Assembly (NCBI GenBank): GCA_964384555.1
Contig: CAYLLA010000003.1
Span: 1-64,000 of the forward strand
Reading direction: 5' to 3'
Length of the DNA: 64,000 bases
DNA from: CAG-390 sp964384555
Lineage (GTDB): Bacteria; Bacillota; Clostridia; Oscillospirales; CAG-272
A program made the translations under genes and the position numbers. Below are positions 50,190 to 60,485 of the stretch, piece after piece; the stretch's first letter is position 1; the number at the start of each line of letters is the position of its first letter. The notes below the pieces were generated by a model. That model was not told where the DNA came from. It worked only from the letters and a program-made list of their open reading frames with translations, and did not search any database.

Positions 50190-52487
50190 TCAAGCAAAGA
50201 TCGACCAAACAGAATTCACCAAAAAGGCTAACAGGGCACCGACGATCGCGGGCAGGATGGCGGAGACGACCATCCACCCGCGACTGCCGGTCTCTTTTTT
50301 TATCGTCAGAAGCGTGGTCGAACAAGGCCAGTGAAAGAGCATGAATATCACAAAGCAGACCGCCCGTCTCGCGCACCAACCGTTATCGGCAAGAACGGCA
50401 CGTAACACCTCGCCGCCCCCAAGCTCCGGCAAGCTGCCGGCCGCCAGATAGATCATCACGGTTATCGGCAACACTATCTCATTTGCGGGCAGGCCAAGGA
50501 TAAAGCCCAGCAGTACGGCACCGTCAAGCCCGATAAGCCGCCCGGGTGCATCCAGCCACAAGGCAAGTGTTTGAAGTATGCTCACACCGCCGAGCTTTAC
50601 ATTGGCCAGAAGCCATATTGCAAGTCCTGCAGGAGCGGCGACCGCCGCGGCACGCCCAAGCACGAACAATGTGCGGTCAAGCAGTGAACGCACCAGCACG
50701 CGGCAAACATCGGGGCGGCGATAGGGCGGCATCTCAAGCGTAAACGCAGATGCCTCCCCGCGAAGCAGAGTGCGGGATAGAATAAAAGTTACGGCAAAGG
50801 TCACCAAAACGCAAAGGATCATAAACGCCGCCAAAATCAGAGCGGCAAGTACGGATGATCTGCGCCCGACCGCCACAAAAAGCGTTATGGCGGTAATGAT
50901 CGCAGGAAAGCGACCGTTACAGGGCATAAGGGCATTTGTAAGTATAGCAAGCAGTCGCTCGCGCGGAGAGTCGATTATTCGACAGCCCACTACGCCCGCC
51001 GCATTACAGCCAAGCCCCATGCACATAGTCAGCGCTTGCTTGCCGCAAGCGTGCGCACAAGCAAAGGGTCTGTCAAGAGCATACGCGATGCGCGGCAGAT
51101 ATCCGGCATCCTCGAGCAGTGTGAACAAAGGAAAAAATATTGCCATCGGCGGCAGCATGACAGATACCACCCACCCAAGCACTCTAAACGCGCCGCCAAT
51201 AAGTGCATCGGTAACGATACCCGGCACACCTATGCTTATAAACGACCGATAGAGCCATTCCTCCGCCGCGGCAAATCCGCGTGCCAAAAGCTCGGAGGGA
51301 TAATTAGCTCCTTTTATAGTCAGCCACAGTACGGCAAATAAAAAGAGGAGCATCATGGGATATCCGACCAGTCTGCCGGTGAGCAGTTTATCTATCCTGC
51401 AGTCGCGCTCACCGTACCCGCCTCCGCCTTTTGTTTTTTCTATCGCTCCGTGGCAGATATCATCCGCGCGTTCCATCACCGCGATAGCCACGCTGTCGCC
51501 AAGGCCGTCGCGGTCCTGTATTTCTCCCCGGCATGCAGAGGCGGGGGCGCCCTCTCCATCCTCGCCTCTCAGCACCTGCCACGCCGCCGCATATGCCGCC
51601 GCCAAAGCTTCAAGTTCAAAATCGGTAAAGTCACTCTCGCAGTTGCTCTCGCCGGCTTTGCCGCAGCCCGATAGGAGCGTAAGGCCCGCAAGCTCGCTCA
51701 ATACATCACTGCCTATGCCTCTTTGCAGCAATTCAAGCCCCGCCGCACGCGCTCGCAATCCCACACCAAAGCGGGATCGCAAAAGCGGTGTTTCGGCGAG
51801 TATCTTTGCGGCGCGTTCTATCTCCGGCTGATATATGACCGGAGGAGGCACAACCCTCTCCGCAGGCGACGCGGCGGGCAGGGAGGAGTCACACTCTCTC
51901 GCCCGAGTGAGCACAGCGGCGCGGGCAAGATCATGCACGGCGGCTGCCGTGCGGGTAATATCCGCGCGGCGCTTGGCGGATATCCCGATAACGGGAACTC
52001 CGAGTCTTTGGGATATTATATCGATATTCGGTGACACGCCGCGGCGTTTGGCCTCCTCCATAAGATTTACGCAAACGAGCGTGCGCGGCGATATCTCAAG
52101 TGTTTGCAGCACAAGCCCCATATTTCGCTCAAGACAGCCCGCATCGCATACCACCACGCAAATATCCGGCAGTCGCCCATCCTTGCCGTGCAGGATATAA
52201 TCACGCGCTACGACCTCCTCCGGCGAGTGCGGAAAAAGCGAGTATGTACCCGGCAGGTCCGTTACATGATACGCAGTGCCGCCAAACGTATAATCTCCCT
52301 CGGCAGTAGCTACCGTTTTGCCAGGCCAGTTTCCGGTGTGCTGTGACATTCCCGTCAGCGCATTAAAAAGCGTGGTCTTGCCGACATTGGGATTTCCGAC
52401 GAGCGCTATCGTAACGCTCTCGCCGAGATCATCCGCCGACCCGCGTTTGCGCCACAGCACGTGTAACGGCTTATTTGATATACACAT
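50190..52487 (-). CDS. feoB: Ferrous iron transporter FeoB
   Basis: Iron(II) uptake permease of 765 residues. The cytoplasmic GTPase has G1 GNPNVGKTTLF near residue 30, G3 DLPGTYSL and G4 NLMEEAKRRG; the usual Asp of the N-x-x-D motif region is Glu here. A variable linker of about 140 residues follows, then membrane helices with the Gate regions EDAGYLPRIAY, MCMGLGCNAAGVV and LPANEIVLPI. AAAGGAG five bases before the ATG at 52487 lies within the end of feoA, showing coupling. Confidence 0.95.
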   Translation of the reverse strand: MCISNKPLHVLWRKRGSADDLGESVTIALVGNPNVGKTTLFNALTGMSQHTGNWPGKTVATAEGDYTFGGTAYHVTDLPGTYSLFPHSPEEVVARDYILHGKDGRLPDICVVVCDAGCLERNMGLVLQTLEISPRTLVCVNLMEEAKRRGVSPNIDIISQRLGVPVIGISAKRRADITRTAAAVHDLARAAVLTRARECDSSLPAASPAERVVPPPVIYQPEIERAAKILAETPLLRSRFGVGLRARAAGLELLQRGIGSDVLSELAGLTLLSGCGKAGESNCESDFTDFELEALAAAYAAAWQVLRGEDGEGAPASACRGEIQDRDGLGDSVAIAVMERADDICHGAIEKTKGGGGYGERDCRIDKLLTGRLVGYPMMLLFLFAVLWLTIKGANYPSELLARGFAAAEEWLYRSFISIGVPGIVTDALIGGAFRVLGWVVSVMLPPMAIFFPLFTLLEDAGYLPRIAYALDRPFACAHACGKQALTMCMGLGCNAAGVVGCRIIDSPRERLLAILTNALMPCNGRFPAIITAITLFVAVGRRSSVLAALILAAFMILCVLVTFAVTFILSRTLLRGEASAFTLEMPPYRRPDVCRVLVRSLLDRTLFVLGRAAAVAAPAGLAIWLLANVKLGGVSILQTLALWLDAPGRLIGLDGAVLLGFILGLPANEIVLPITVMIYLAAGSLPELGGGEVLRAVLADNGWCARRAVCFVIFMLFHWPCSTTLLTIKKETGSRGWMVVSAILPAIVGALLAFLVNSVWSIFA

Positions 52488-52488
52488 G

Positions 52489-52776
52489 TCAGCTCCTTTC
52501 ATCCTGCGCCCCCATTTCGATCTTATTTTGAGTATCTTTCTGCTTTACCGTAATATCTGCAACATCACGCGCCCTCAGGGCTATAAGCGCACCGCAAATG
52601 AGATATGCCGATGGGTCGCCGCCGGGACTGCGGCTCACACACTCCACCTCGCGCCCGGGTATCAACCCAAGATCAAAAAGCCGCCGCTTGATACCCCTTT
52701 TTGCCGCAACGCAGGTGACCTCCGCCCTCTCACCCGGCCGCATTTTATCCATCCCCCGAAAGACCGTATCCCCCAA
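52489..52776 (-). CDS. feoA: FeoA domain protein
   Basis: SH3-like accessory protein for FeoB, 95 residues: MRPGERAEVTCVAAKRGIKRRLFDLGLIPGREVE is the family core (quoted in part as RRLFDLGLIPGREVE), followed by SAYLICGALIALRARDVADI. TTAAGGAG-type site upstream. Its stop is one base before the feoB ATG, so both are translated together. A ~20-residue tail beyond the core is unusual but short. Confidence 0.92.
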   Translation of the reverse strand: MGDTVFRGMDKMRPGERAEVTCVAAKRGIKRRLFDLGLIPGREVECVSRSPGGDPSAYLICGALIALRARDVADITVKQKDTQNKIEMGAQDERS

Positions 52777-52977
52777 AGCCGTATCTCCTTAAATTATTCT
52801 AAAGATATAGATCAAAAATATGGTGTTGCGGCAAAAGCGCACACAGATAACTAATGCCCCCGCACGCTTGCCGACATTTTATCACCTGACAACAGCATAT
52901 TCCGTATCGCATCGACATGTTACCTGTATAATAATTGATAATTCAAAAAAGTTTAACGCACAAACAGATGTTTAGGC

Positions 52978-53006
52978 TTGCATTATTATTTATAATGTGG
53001 TATAAT
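52978..53006 (+). promoter_or_regulatory. Promoter of the heterodimeric ABC exporter
   Basis: TTGCAT, 17 bases, TATAAT, about 45 bases before the first exporter gene. The rest of the gap to feoA (52777-52977) shows no gene; a weak minus-strand promoter for feoAB probably lies there but was not resolved. Confidence 0.75.
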
Positions 53007-53054
53007 ACCTCTCGTTGTCTAAAAATGAAAATTCAAAATAAAGGAAGGATGTAT

Positions 53055-54815
53055 ATGATCAAACGACTTTATGCGTGCGTTAGAGAATACAAGCTTGCCG
53101 CATGGCTGACACCGCTTTTTATACTCGGTGAAACAGTCATCGAATGCCTTATTCCTTATCGCATCGCCAATCTCATCAACAATCTTAATGCCAACGGTGT
53201 TGTGCTTGAGAGCCTGCTCAGCGACGGTCTTGTTTTGGCGCTTATGGCGCTGTCATCCCTTATCTTCGGGACGCTTGCCGCACTGTCGGCATCCAAAGCA
53301 GGTGCAGGCTTTGCCAAGAACCTGCGCCATGATATGTATGACCGCATTTGCAAATATTCCTTTGCAAATATCGATAAGTTCTCATCATCATCGCTCGTAA
53401 CGAGAATGACTACCGACGTTGGTAACGTTCAAATGGCCTTTATGATGATAATCCGCATGGCCATACGTTGCCCGCTTATGCTGATATTCTCGGTCGTTAT
53501 GGCCTATATCATGGGCGGCAGTCTGTCTGCGCTCTTTCTCATCGTTATTCCGTTTTTGGCGGTCGGACTCTTCCTTGTTGCCAAAAACGCAATGCCCGCG
53601 TTCAGACGTGTTTTCCGTAAATACGATAAGCTCAACGAGTCTATCGAGGAGAACGTCTCCGCCATGCGCGCCGTAAAGAGCTTTGTGCGCGAGGACTTTG
53701 AAAAGGAAAAATTCAACCGCGCATCAGAGGATATTCGCAGTGATTTTACACATGCCGAGCGTATAGTGGCACTAAACTCTCCGCTTATGCAGATCTGTGT
53801 TTACTTTAACATGGCCTTTGTCCTTTATGTCGGCTCCAAGCTGATCATAAACAGCAACGGCACGTATATCGATGTCGGCCAGCTCTCCGCTATGCTGACA
53901 TACGCTTTCCAGATCCTTTCATCGCTTATGATGGTGGCCATGATCTGCGTTATGCTTACCCTGTCCGTTGAGTCTGCCAACCGTATAAACGAGGTACTGG
54001 CTGAAGAATCCTCTCTCACCGACCCTGTCGATCCCCTTAATGATGTTAAGGATGGTTCGATCGATTTTGACGGCGTAAGCTTTAAATATTCCGAAAAAGC
54101 CGAAAAGAACTCGCTCGAGGGCGTGGATCTGCATATAGGCTCGGGCCAGACTGTCGGTATACTCGGCGGCACGGGCTCGGGTAAATCCTCACTTGTACAG
54201 TTGATCCCGCGACTTTACGATGTCACCGAGGGATCCATTCGCGTAGGCGGCGTGGATGTTCGCAAATACAGCATCGAGGCCCTGCGCGAGCAGGTCGCCA
54301 TGGTACTGCAAAAGAACCTGCTTTTTGCCGGCACGATAAGCGAAAACCTCAGATGGGGCAATGAAAACGCAACAGATGAGGAGCTGAGAGAGGCTTGCAA
54401 GCTTGCCCAAGCTGACGAGTTTATAAGCCAGTTCCCGGACGGATATGAGACAAAGATAGAGCAGGGAGGCGCCAATGTTTCCGGCGGACAAAAACAGCGC
54501 CTGTGCATTGCCCGAGCTCTGCTTAAAAAACCGAAGATACTGATACTTGACGACTCCACGAGCGCCGTTGATATGAAGACGGATGCACTCATACGCATGG
54601 GCTTTAAGCAGTATATTCCGGAGACGACAAAGATCATCATCGCACAGCGTGTTGCATCCGTTATGGATGCGGATATCATAGTTGTCATGGACGGCGGAAA
54701 GATAATCGACCGCGGCACTCATGACGAACTGCTGACACGTTGTGAGATCTACAGAGATATCTACGAACAGCAAACGAAGGGAGGCAGTGAGAATGAAGAC
54801 GAAAGCAACGACTGA
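53055..54815 (+). CDS. ABC exporter subunit 1 (degenerate ATPase site)
   Basis: Six-helix exporter half of 586 residues. The ATPase has Walker A GGTGSGKSSLVQL, signature NVSGGQKQRLCIA, but Walker B ends in LDDSTSAVD (Asp for the catalytic Glu) and the switch reads IIAQRVAS (Gln for His). These changes mark the non-catalytic partner of heterodimeric exporters such as LmrC/BmrC. GGAAGG six bases before 53055 fixes the start. Overlaps subunit 2 by 23 bases. Substrate, often drugs or peptides, not readable. Confidence 0.92.
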   Translation: MIKRLYACVREYKLAAWLTPLFILGETVIECLIPYRIANLINNLNANGVVLESLLSDGLVLALMALSSLIFGTLAALSASKAGAGFAKNLRHDMYDRICKYSFANIDKFSSSSLVTRMTTDVGNVQMAFMMIIRMAIRCPLMLIFSVVMAYIMGGSLSALFLIVIPFLAVGLFLVAKNAMPAFRRVFRKYDKLNESIEENVSAMRAVKSFVREDFEKEKFNRASEDIRSDFTHAERIVALNSPLMQICVYFNMAFVLYVGSKLIINSNGTYIDVGQLSAMLTYAFQILSSLMMVAMICVMLTLSVESANRINEVLAEESSLTDPVDPLNDVKDGSIDFDGVSFKYSEKAEKNSLEGVDLHIGSGQTVGILGGTGSGKSSLVQLIPRLYDVTEGSIRVGGVDVRKYSIEALREQVAMVLQKNLLFAGTISENLRWGNENATDEELREACKLAQADEFISQFPDGYETKIEQGGANVSGGQKQRLCIARALLKKPKILILDDSTSAVDMKTDALIRMGFKQYIPETTKIIIAQRVASVMDADIIVVMDGGKIIDRGTHDELLTRCEIYRDIYEQQTKGGSENEDESND

Positions 54816-56754
54816 TAAGACCGCTATGAACAAAAAGCGGGATCACACAGCACCCTCCGCAGATCGCCGCCCGAAGGCCGACCCCAAGTCGCTTTTACGT
54901 GTTATAAAGCTTTTGCATGAATGCTATCCAAAGCTTATCGTGATCACGGCTATCTGCATCGTTTTCTCTGCGATCGTATCCTCCATACCCGCAATATTCC
55001 TGCAAAAGGTCATTGCAGTCATCGGTGAATATACAGCCTCCGGAGACTGGACATCGGCACGTGCCGATATTCTGCCGAAGATAGCGACCCTCGTTTGTCT
55101 CTATCTGTTATCGATACTTTCAATATTCGCCTACACACAGCTTATGGCGTATATCACACAGGGCTTTCTTTCCAAACTGCGCTGCCGCATGTTCGGCGGA
55201 ATGCAGGATCTGCCCATAAAGTATTTTGACACACACAAGCACGGCGATATAATGAGCTACTATACCAACGATATAGATGCTCTGCGCGAGCTTGTATCCT
55301 CATCTCTCCCGCAAATGCTCTCATCCGGTGTCATTGTGCTGACCGTCCTCTTCATCATGCTATACTTCAGCCTTTGGCTGACACTGCTTGTGGTCCTTGG
55401 CGTTATGCTTATGCTTGTAGTCTCCAAAAAGGTAGGCGGCGGCTCGGCCAAATACTTTGTAAGACAGCAAGCAACGATGGGCAAAACAGAGGGCTTTATC
55501 CAAGAGATGATGAACGGCATGAAGGTCGTTAAGGTCTTTTGTCACGAAAAGCAGAGCGCGGATGATTTTGATAAGATCAACAGCGCCCTGAATGATGACA
55601 GCCGCCGCGCACACAGCTATGCCAGCATGCTCGGCCCTGTCATTATGAACATCGGTAATATCCTTTACGTTCTTGTGGCAATACTCGGCGGTGTTTTGAT
55701 CATCGCCAATGTCCCCAATGTCAGCTTTTCCGGCATGCCGCTTGCCATCAGCATCCTCGTACCGTTCCTTAATATGACAAGACAGTTTACAGGCAATGTA
55801 AACCAGCTCTCACAGCAGATAAACAGCATAGTGATGGCAATGGCGGGCGCCGGCAGAATATTCTCGCTTATGGACGAAGAGCCCGAGGTCGATGACGGCT
55901 ATGTTACGCTCGTCAATGCAAAGATCGACAAAAACGGCAATATCACCGAAACTAAAGAACGCACCGGAATGTGGGCATGGAAGCATCCGCACGGCGACGG
56001 CAGTCTGACCTACACCAAGCTTTGCGGCGATGTGCGTTTGGTGGATGTTGACTTTGCCTATGAAGAGGGCAAAAACGTTTTGCACAACGTATCGGTCTAC
56101 GCAGAGCCGGGTCAAAAGGTCGCATTCGTTGGCGCGACGGGTGCCGGCAAGACCACCATTACAAACCTCATAAACCGTTTTTACGATATTGCCGACGGCA
56201 AGATAAGATATGACGGTATCAACATCAACAAGATCAAAAAGGCTGATCTGCGCCGTTCGCTCGGCATAGTCCTGCAGGATACAAACTTGTTTACCGGCAC
56301 TGTAATGGATAATATCCGTTACGGCAGACTTGATGCAACGGATGATGAATGCCGTGCGGCCGCCAGGCTTGCGGGCGCGGACAGCTTTATCGAACGTCTG
56401 CCCGATGGCTACTTGACAATGCTTACAAATAACGGCGCCAACCTTTCGCAAGGACAGCGCCAGCTGATAGCCATAGCACGCGCGGCAGTGGCCGATCCCC
56501 CTGTTATGATCATGGACGAGGCGACTTCCTCCATCGATACCCGCACGGAGGCAATAGTTCAGCGCGGTATGGATAAGCTCATGGAGGGCAGAACGGTATT
56601 TGTTATCGCGCACCGTCTCTCCACCGTCATGGACTCGGATGTTATCATGGTGCTTGATCACGGTCGCATCATAGAACGCGGCGATCATAATAAGCTTATT
56701 GCCGAGCGGGGCACATATTACCGTCTCTACACCGGCGCATTTGAGCTTGAATAA
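54793..56754 (+). CDS. ABC exporter subunit 2 (catalytic ATPase site)
   Basis: Partner half of 653 residues with a ~40-residue charged N-terminal extension, six helices and an ATPase with intact Walker A GATGAGKTTITNL, Walker B MIMDEATSSID and switch IAHRLST, but a degenerate signature NLSQGQRQL. Together with subunit 1 this gives one active and one inactive site, the LmrCD/BmrCD pattern. An insertion of about 60 residues (DKNGNITETKERTGMWAWKH) sits between helices and ATPase. GGGAGG eight bases before 54793, inside subunit 1. Confidence 0.92.
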   Translation: MKTKATTDKTAMNKKRDHTAPSADRRPKADPKSLLRVIKLLHECYPKLIVITAICIVFSAIVSSIPAIFLQKVIAVIGEYTASGDWTSARADILPKIATLVCLYLLSILSIFAYTQLMAYITQGFLSKLRCRMFGGMQDLPIKYFDTHKHGDIMSYYTNDIDALRELVSSSLPQMLSSGVIVLTVLFIMLYFSLWLTLLVVLGVMLMLVVSKKVGGGSAKYFVRQQATMGKTEGFIQEMMNGMKVVKVFCHEKQSADDFDKINSALNDDSRRAHSYASMLGPVIMNIGNILYVLVAILGGVLIIANVPNVSFSGMPLAISILVPFLNMTRQFTGNVNQLSQQINSIVMAMAGAGRIFSLMDEEPEVDDGYVTLVNAKIDKNGNITETKERTGMWAWKHPHGDGSLTYTKLCGDVRLVDVDFAYEEGKNVLHNVSVYAEPGQKVAFVGATGAGKTTITNLINRFYDIADGKIRYDGININKIKKADLRRSLGIVLQDTNLFTGTVMDNIRYGRLDATDDECRAAARLAGADSFIERLPDGYLTMLTNNGANLSQGQRQLIAIARAAVADPPVMIMDEATSSIDTRTEAIVQRGMDKLMEGRTVFVIAHRLSTVMDSDVIMVLDHGRIIERGDHNKLIAERGTYYRLYTGAFELE

Positions 56755-56781
56755 AAAAGACGACCTAATATCGGTCGCTCG

Positions 56782-56823
56782 AACTCCCCTTGGCGAGTAT
56801 CTCACCAAGGGGAGTTTTTTTAT
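56782..56823 (+). terminator. Terminator of the ABC exporter operon
   Basis: AACTCCCCTTGG (56782-56793) pairs with CCAAGGGGAGTT (56805-56816), followed by a seven-T run. Confidence 0.92.
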
Positions 56824-56950
56824 CATCAAAGATCAAATTTGGGAAACATTTTTAAAAATTTTTTGTTCGCCGCGTGGGATAATAGATAGTGTGATATGAC
56901 GATGAAGCATGACGACGATCAAAAATAATTCAAAAGGCATAGTAAAAACA

Positions 56951-57796
56951 ATGATATCAAAGATAAAAAGAATACTTTATATCCTGCTCGCCCTCTCCTT
57001 GGTGATGGCGTGCGGGACGGCAAATACCGGTGCGACAGATACCGAGAGCTGCAACTGGTATTGCATCAGAAAAAAGGATCACCGCCGCCCGCCGTGTCCG
57101 CCAGAGCTATCTTTTGCAGAAAAATACAATGGATATTATATCGACCGCAAGCGCAGCGATGACGATGCGGATCGTGTGGTGTATCTGACGTTCGATGCAG
57201 GGTATGAGAACGGCAACGTTGCAAGGATACTTGACACACTGCAGGAAAAGCAGGTAAGCGGTGCGTTTTTTATACTGGGCAATCTAATTAACTCTGCACC
57301 GGATCTTGTACGCAGGATGGCGGATGAGGGCCATATCGTGGCAAATCACACCTTCCATCACCGTGATATGAGCCGCCTTGGCGGCGAAGACTTCGAGCGT
57401 GAGCTGAGCTCCCTCGAGGAGGCATATAAAAAAGCAACAGGGCGAGAGATGGCCAAGTACTACCGTCCGCCCGAGGGCAGATTTTCGGAAGCAAATCTCA
57501 AGCAGGCAAGCGCGCTTGGCTTTTCAACTATCTTTTGGAGCTTTGCCTACGCCGATTGGGATAATGAGAACCAGCCAAACCGAGACGCGGCACTGAAAAA
57601 GATACTTGAAAATGTGCATAACGGCGGGGTATTGCTGCTGCACCCAACATCAAAAACAAATGCCGATATCCTGCCGCAGGTGATAGACAGCCTTATCTCC
57701 GACGGTTATCGTTTCGGTACCCTCGACGAGCTGTGTGGCAATAATACGGTGCAGCCGCGCGAAAGTGTGCGAACAGCCCCCGCGCATCTTGAATAA
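56951..57796 (+). CDS. PdaA-like polysaccharide deacetylase
   Basis: Extracytoplasmic NodB-fold deacetylase, 281 residues from the ATG at 56951, where a signal peptide (ILYILLALSLVMACG) begins; the Cys could be a lipidation site though the box is imperfect. The motif LTFDAGYENGN and VANHTFHHRDMSRL follow the PdaA pattern (muramic delta-lactam synthesis in spore cortex) rather than the general TFDDGP form. Further marks are YYRPPEGRFSEANL and LLLHPTSKTNADIL. Likely acts on cortex peptidoglycan during sporulation. Followed by a second deacetylase gene. Confidence 0.82.
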   Translation: MISKIKRILYILLALSLVMACGTANTGATDTESCNWYCIRKKDHRRPPCPPELSFAEKYNGYYIDRKRSDDDADRVVYLTFDAGYENGNVARILDTLQEKQVSGAFFILGNLINSAPDLVRRMADEGHIVANHTFHHRDMSRLGGEDFERELSSLEEAYKKATGREMAKYYRPPEGRFSEANLKQASALGFSTIFWSFAYADWDNENQPNRDAALKKILENVHNGGVLLLHPTSKTNADILPQVIDSLISDGYRFGTLDELCGNNTVQPRESVRTAPAHLE

Positions 57797-57804
57797 GGAT
57801 GCGC

Positions 57805-58530
57805 ATGATCAAATTTCTTGCCACTGTGCGCCGCCTGCTTGTATATACGACTCTTTGCGCGATGATGCTGTCTACCGCCGCGCATGGTGTTTCATCGACA
57901 TCAACGAACGCAGATAAGCAAGGATGGGGCGAATGCCGTGTGTTCTCACACGGTGACGGCGGATCTGCTCGGATAGCCTTGACATTTGATGACGGCCCGG
58001 ATCCCGAATTGACCCCGAGGATACTCGATATACTTGAACAAAACAACGTAAGGGCCACATTTTTTGTAATAGGACAAAACGCCGAGAGATTCCCCGATAT
58101 CATCGACCGAGAGCTTGCGGCGGGACACGAGATAGGCAACCACACCTACAGCCACAAGTATTTGGGGCACGCCGAGGATATGGTAACGGAGGCGGAGATA
58201 TATGAATGCGACACCAGACTTTTTGAACACAACGAATACACACCGCGCCTTTTTCGTCCACCCGGCGGCATTATGAACGAGCGGATAGGGAGCGTTTGCA
58301 ATGCCATGGGGTACAGCGTTATACTTTGGAGCATAGATACACGCGATTGGAGCGGTGTCAGCGCCGATGGTATATCCGCCGAGATATTCAAAAACCTCCG
58401 TGACGGCGCGGTGATATTGATGCACGATGGTGTGCGCGGTCATACCGCCGAGGCGCTTGAGTATCTACTGCCAAAGCTCACGGCAATGGGGTACGAATGC
58501 GTAACCGTATCCGAGCTTATCGGCAACTGA
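57805..58530 (+). CDS. Polysaccharide deacetylase (NodB family)
   Basis: Second, more canonical deacetylase of 241 residues. Signal-like N-terminus (LLVYTTLCAMMLSTAAHG), then motif 1 LTFDDGPDPELTPRIL, motif 2 HEIGNHTYSHKYLG with its metal histidines, motif 3 LFRPPGGIMNERIG, motif 4 WSIDTRDWSGVSADG and motif 5 ILMHDGVRGHTAEAL. All metal and catalytic residues are present. AAGGA five bases before 57805 sets the start, eight bases after the first gene's stop. Probably acts on peptidoglycan or another surface glycan. Confidence 0.9.
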   Translation: MIKFLATVRRLLVYTTLCAMMLSTAAHGVSSTSTNADKQGWGECRVFSHGDGGSARIALTFDDGPDPELTPRILDILEQNNVRATFFVIGQNAERFPDIIDRELAAGHEIGNHTYSHKYLGHAEDMVTEAEIYECDTRLFEHNEYTPRLFRPPGGIMNERIGSVCNAMGYSVILWSIDTRDWSGVSADGISAEIFKNLRDGAVILMHDGVRGHTAEALEYLLPKLTAMGYECVTVSELIGN

Positions 58531-58555
58531 CAATGCAAGAACCAAACTAAAAAGC

Positions 58556-58592
58556 AGTCCCCCGGAGGCAACATAAATGCCTCAAGGGGACT
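58556..58592. terminator. Bidirectional terminator, deacetylases and YesL-like gene
   Basis: AGTCCCC pairs with GGGGACT and, inside, AGGCA with TGCCT, separated by a three-base internal loop. T-rich on both exits. Confidence 0.7.
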
Positions 58593-58627
58593 GATCTTTT
58601 ATTTAATATTATATTCTCAAAAATAAT

Positions 58628-59647
58628 TTATCTGTCTTCGCCGTTGCCGGATCCGTCATCATCGTCATATTCATATTCTATCTCTACCGCAGGCTCACTG
58701 TCCGCGCTGTCACCGGTGACTGTCCTTATCATGTATTTTTCAATTACGGGATACGCACCATAGGTCTGGAGCAGTGTAAGACTGGGCAAAAGATAAAAGA
58801 GCGGGAAAATGAGCGGCACCACGATATTAAAGGGGCGGAAGATTATAAACAGCAAAGCATTTACGGCCAACAGAGCAACTATCCCAAGCACAGCCATAAG
58901 ATTACGCTTGATGCCGAGTATCGAGAAGATAAGCGCGTTTTTAAAGATCTTGCCAAGCTTCATATCAAAGGTGACGAGCATCAGATAGATATAAAATCGC
59001 ATGAAAAAGTACAATATGCAGAGCGCACACACGGCAAAGAACATAAAATCAAGCCAAAACGTTCCGCCGACCTGAATGCAATAAAGTATATCAACGGTGA
59101 GGATGATTGTTACCAGTGCATCGATGATGCCCATCAAAAGCCCCTGTTTCCAGTTGCGCTTTACCGCATACATAAAATCACTGAAAACGAACACCGGCTC
59201 GCGCCTGAACATACTGCGCGCGCAATATGTAGCGCCAACATGCACCGCGCCCCAAATAAGCAGCAAGACCACGGCCATTGCAACACAGGTGTATATTCCG
59301 CCCGCCCCCATAACATGCAGATCTATCTGCTGACCGAATATCCCAAGCATCGACAAAAGAGTAGGGGAGTAACTGTAGAGATATGACCCGTACAGTGTCG
59401 TATAGATGGTGCTTTCCTGCGAAGGCGTAGTCCCGCTGTTAACATATATAAATATGATAACGATGAACGGAACGAGCAACAAAAGCATTGGCAGGTTCAG
59501 CGACAGGATGCGGCTGAAATTTCTTGCATAAAACTTAGGCATACTGCGCAGATTTGGCACAAACGGCTTTTCTTTTTTTGCATCCGGCTTGTTCGGATGG
59601 AAGAATTCATAGAGCTTTGAGCTGAATGACTTTTTTTCGTCTTTCAT
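58628..59647 (-). CDS. YesL/DUF624-like membrane protein
   Basis: A 339-residue integral membrane protein: charged N-terminus, first helix LSLNLPMLLLLVPFIVIIFI near 50-70, further helices at about 120-140, 170-195, 200-225, 240-260 and 265-295, and a very acidic C-terminus VEIEYEYDDDDGSGNGEDR. The segment FVFSDFMYAVKRNWKQGLLMGIID resembles DUF624/YesL proteins. Function unknown. No obvious ribosome site. The gap to the next gene is about 50 bases. Confidence 0.65.
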   Translation of the reverse strand: MKDEKKSFSSKLYEFFHPNKPDAKKEKPFVPNLRSMPKFYARNFSRILSLNLPMLLLLVPFIVIIFIYVNSGTTPSQESTIYTTLYGSYLYSYSPTLLSMLGIFGQQIDLHVMGAGGIYTCVAMAVVLLLIWGAVHVGATYCARSMFRREPVFVFSDFMYAVKRNWKQGLLMGIIDALVTIILTVDILYCIQVGGTFWLDFMFFAVCALCILYFFMRFYIYLMLVTFDMKLGKIFKNALIFSILGIKRNLMAVLGIVALLAVNALLFIIFRPFNIVVPLIFPLFYLLPSLTLLQTYGAYPVIEKYMIRTVTGDSADSEPAVEIEYEYDDDDGSGNGEDR

Positions 59648-59701
59648 TTTTTATTTGACCCCATTTATTTGCATTTTTGAATTTATGATCATTCTCACAC
59701 C

Positions 59702-60388
59702 TTACAGCGTAAGAATATGTATGAACAACAGATATACGGCTCGAAGTATCAGCACAGCGCCCTCCGTGGCGATACACACCACAAGATATGCGCCGAACCT
59801 TGCCGTAAAGATCACCCCGGAGTCTCTCTCCGAAAGACTGCGAAACACACCGGATGCGCGTTCAGCAAAGCTCGAAAAGAAAACGAGCAGTACCGAGATG
59901 ACGGATGAAAACAAAAGATACACCACAGCGCACGCACCGCCGTGCTTTGTTTTGAGCATACCTGCAGCGGCAAGAGTTGCAAGCACACCGACCGACACAC
60001 CAAGCCCCACGCCCCTTGCCATTATAAGAAGCGTACAGCCTTGGCGACATATATAGCTGACTCCGAACATCGCGGAAAGCAGAAAAAGCACAGCATCGAC
60101 CGCCGATGCATCCGCCACGCGCATCAATACATCAAAAAAGCCCGCCACACCTTCAAAGGGCGGATAAAAACTTCCCGCGGCACGCTCCACAAGCGCGGCG
60201 CTGTACTCGTACCCGCACACGGCATTAAAGATAAGACCAATAGCAACTCCCGCAACCAAAACGGCAAAGGCGCGGATCGATGCCGAATGCTCACCGGCCA
60301 CACGCTCGATACCCGAACGTATCTCGCCGTGTCCGGAATTATCTTTATTATCTTTGTTATCGTTTTTATTATTTATATCGTTATTCAT
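59702..60388 (-). CDS. Membrane protein, possibly SpoIIM-like
   Basis: A 228-residue protein with an Asn/Asp/Lys-rich N-terminus (residues 1-40) and five to six hydrophobic segments. AFAVLVAGVAIGLIFNAV, LLSAMFGVSYICRQGC and LIMARGVGLGVSVGVLATLAAAG faintly recall stage II sporulation protein M, whose helices have similar glycine spacing, but the match is weak. AAAGG seven bases before the ATG at 60388 sets the start over a GTG two codons upstream. Confidence 0.5.
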   Translation of the reverse strand: MNNDINNKNDNKDNKDNSGHGEIRSGIERVAGEHSASIRAFAVLVAGVAIGLIFNAVCGYEYSAALVERAAGSFYPPFEGVAGFFDVLMRVADASAVDAVLFLLSAMFGVSYICRQGCTLLIMARGVGLGVSVGVLATLAAAGMLKTKHGGACAVVYLLFSSVISVLLVFFSSFAERASGVFRSLSERDSGVIFTARFGAYLVVCIATEGAVLILRAVYLLFIHILTL

Positions 60389-60485
60389 CTCCACGCCTTT
60401 CGTATATCTATATAAGCATCAAGTGCTAAATAAAATATACGGCGCGTGGAGATCTTATATGCTATTCGGATGATACGTTATAGGT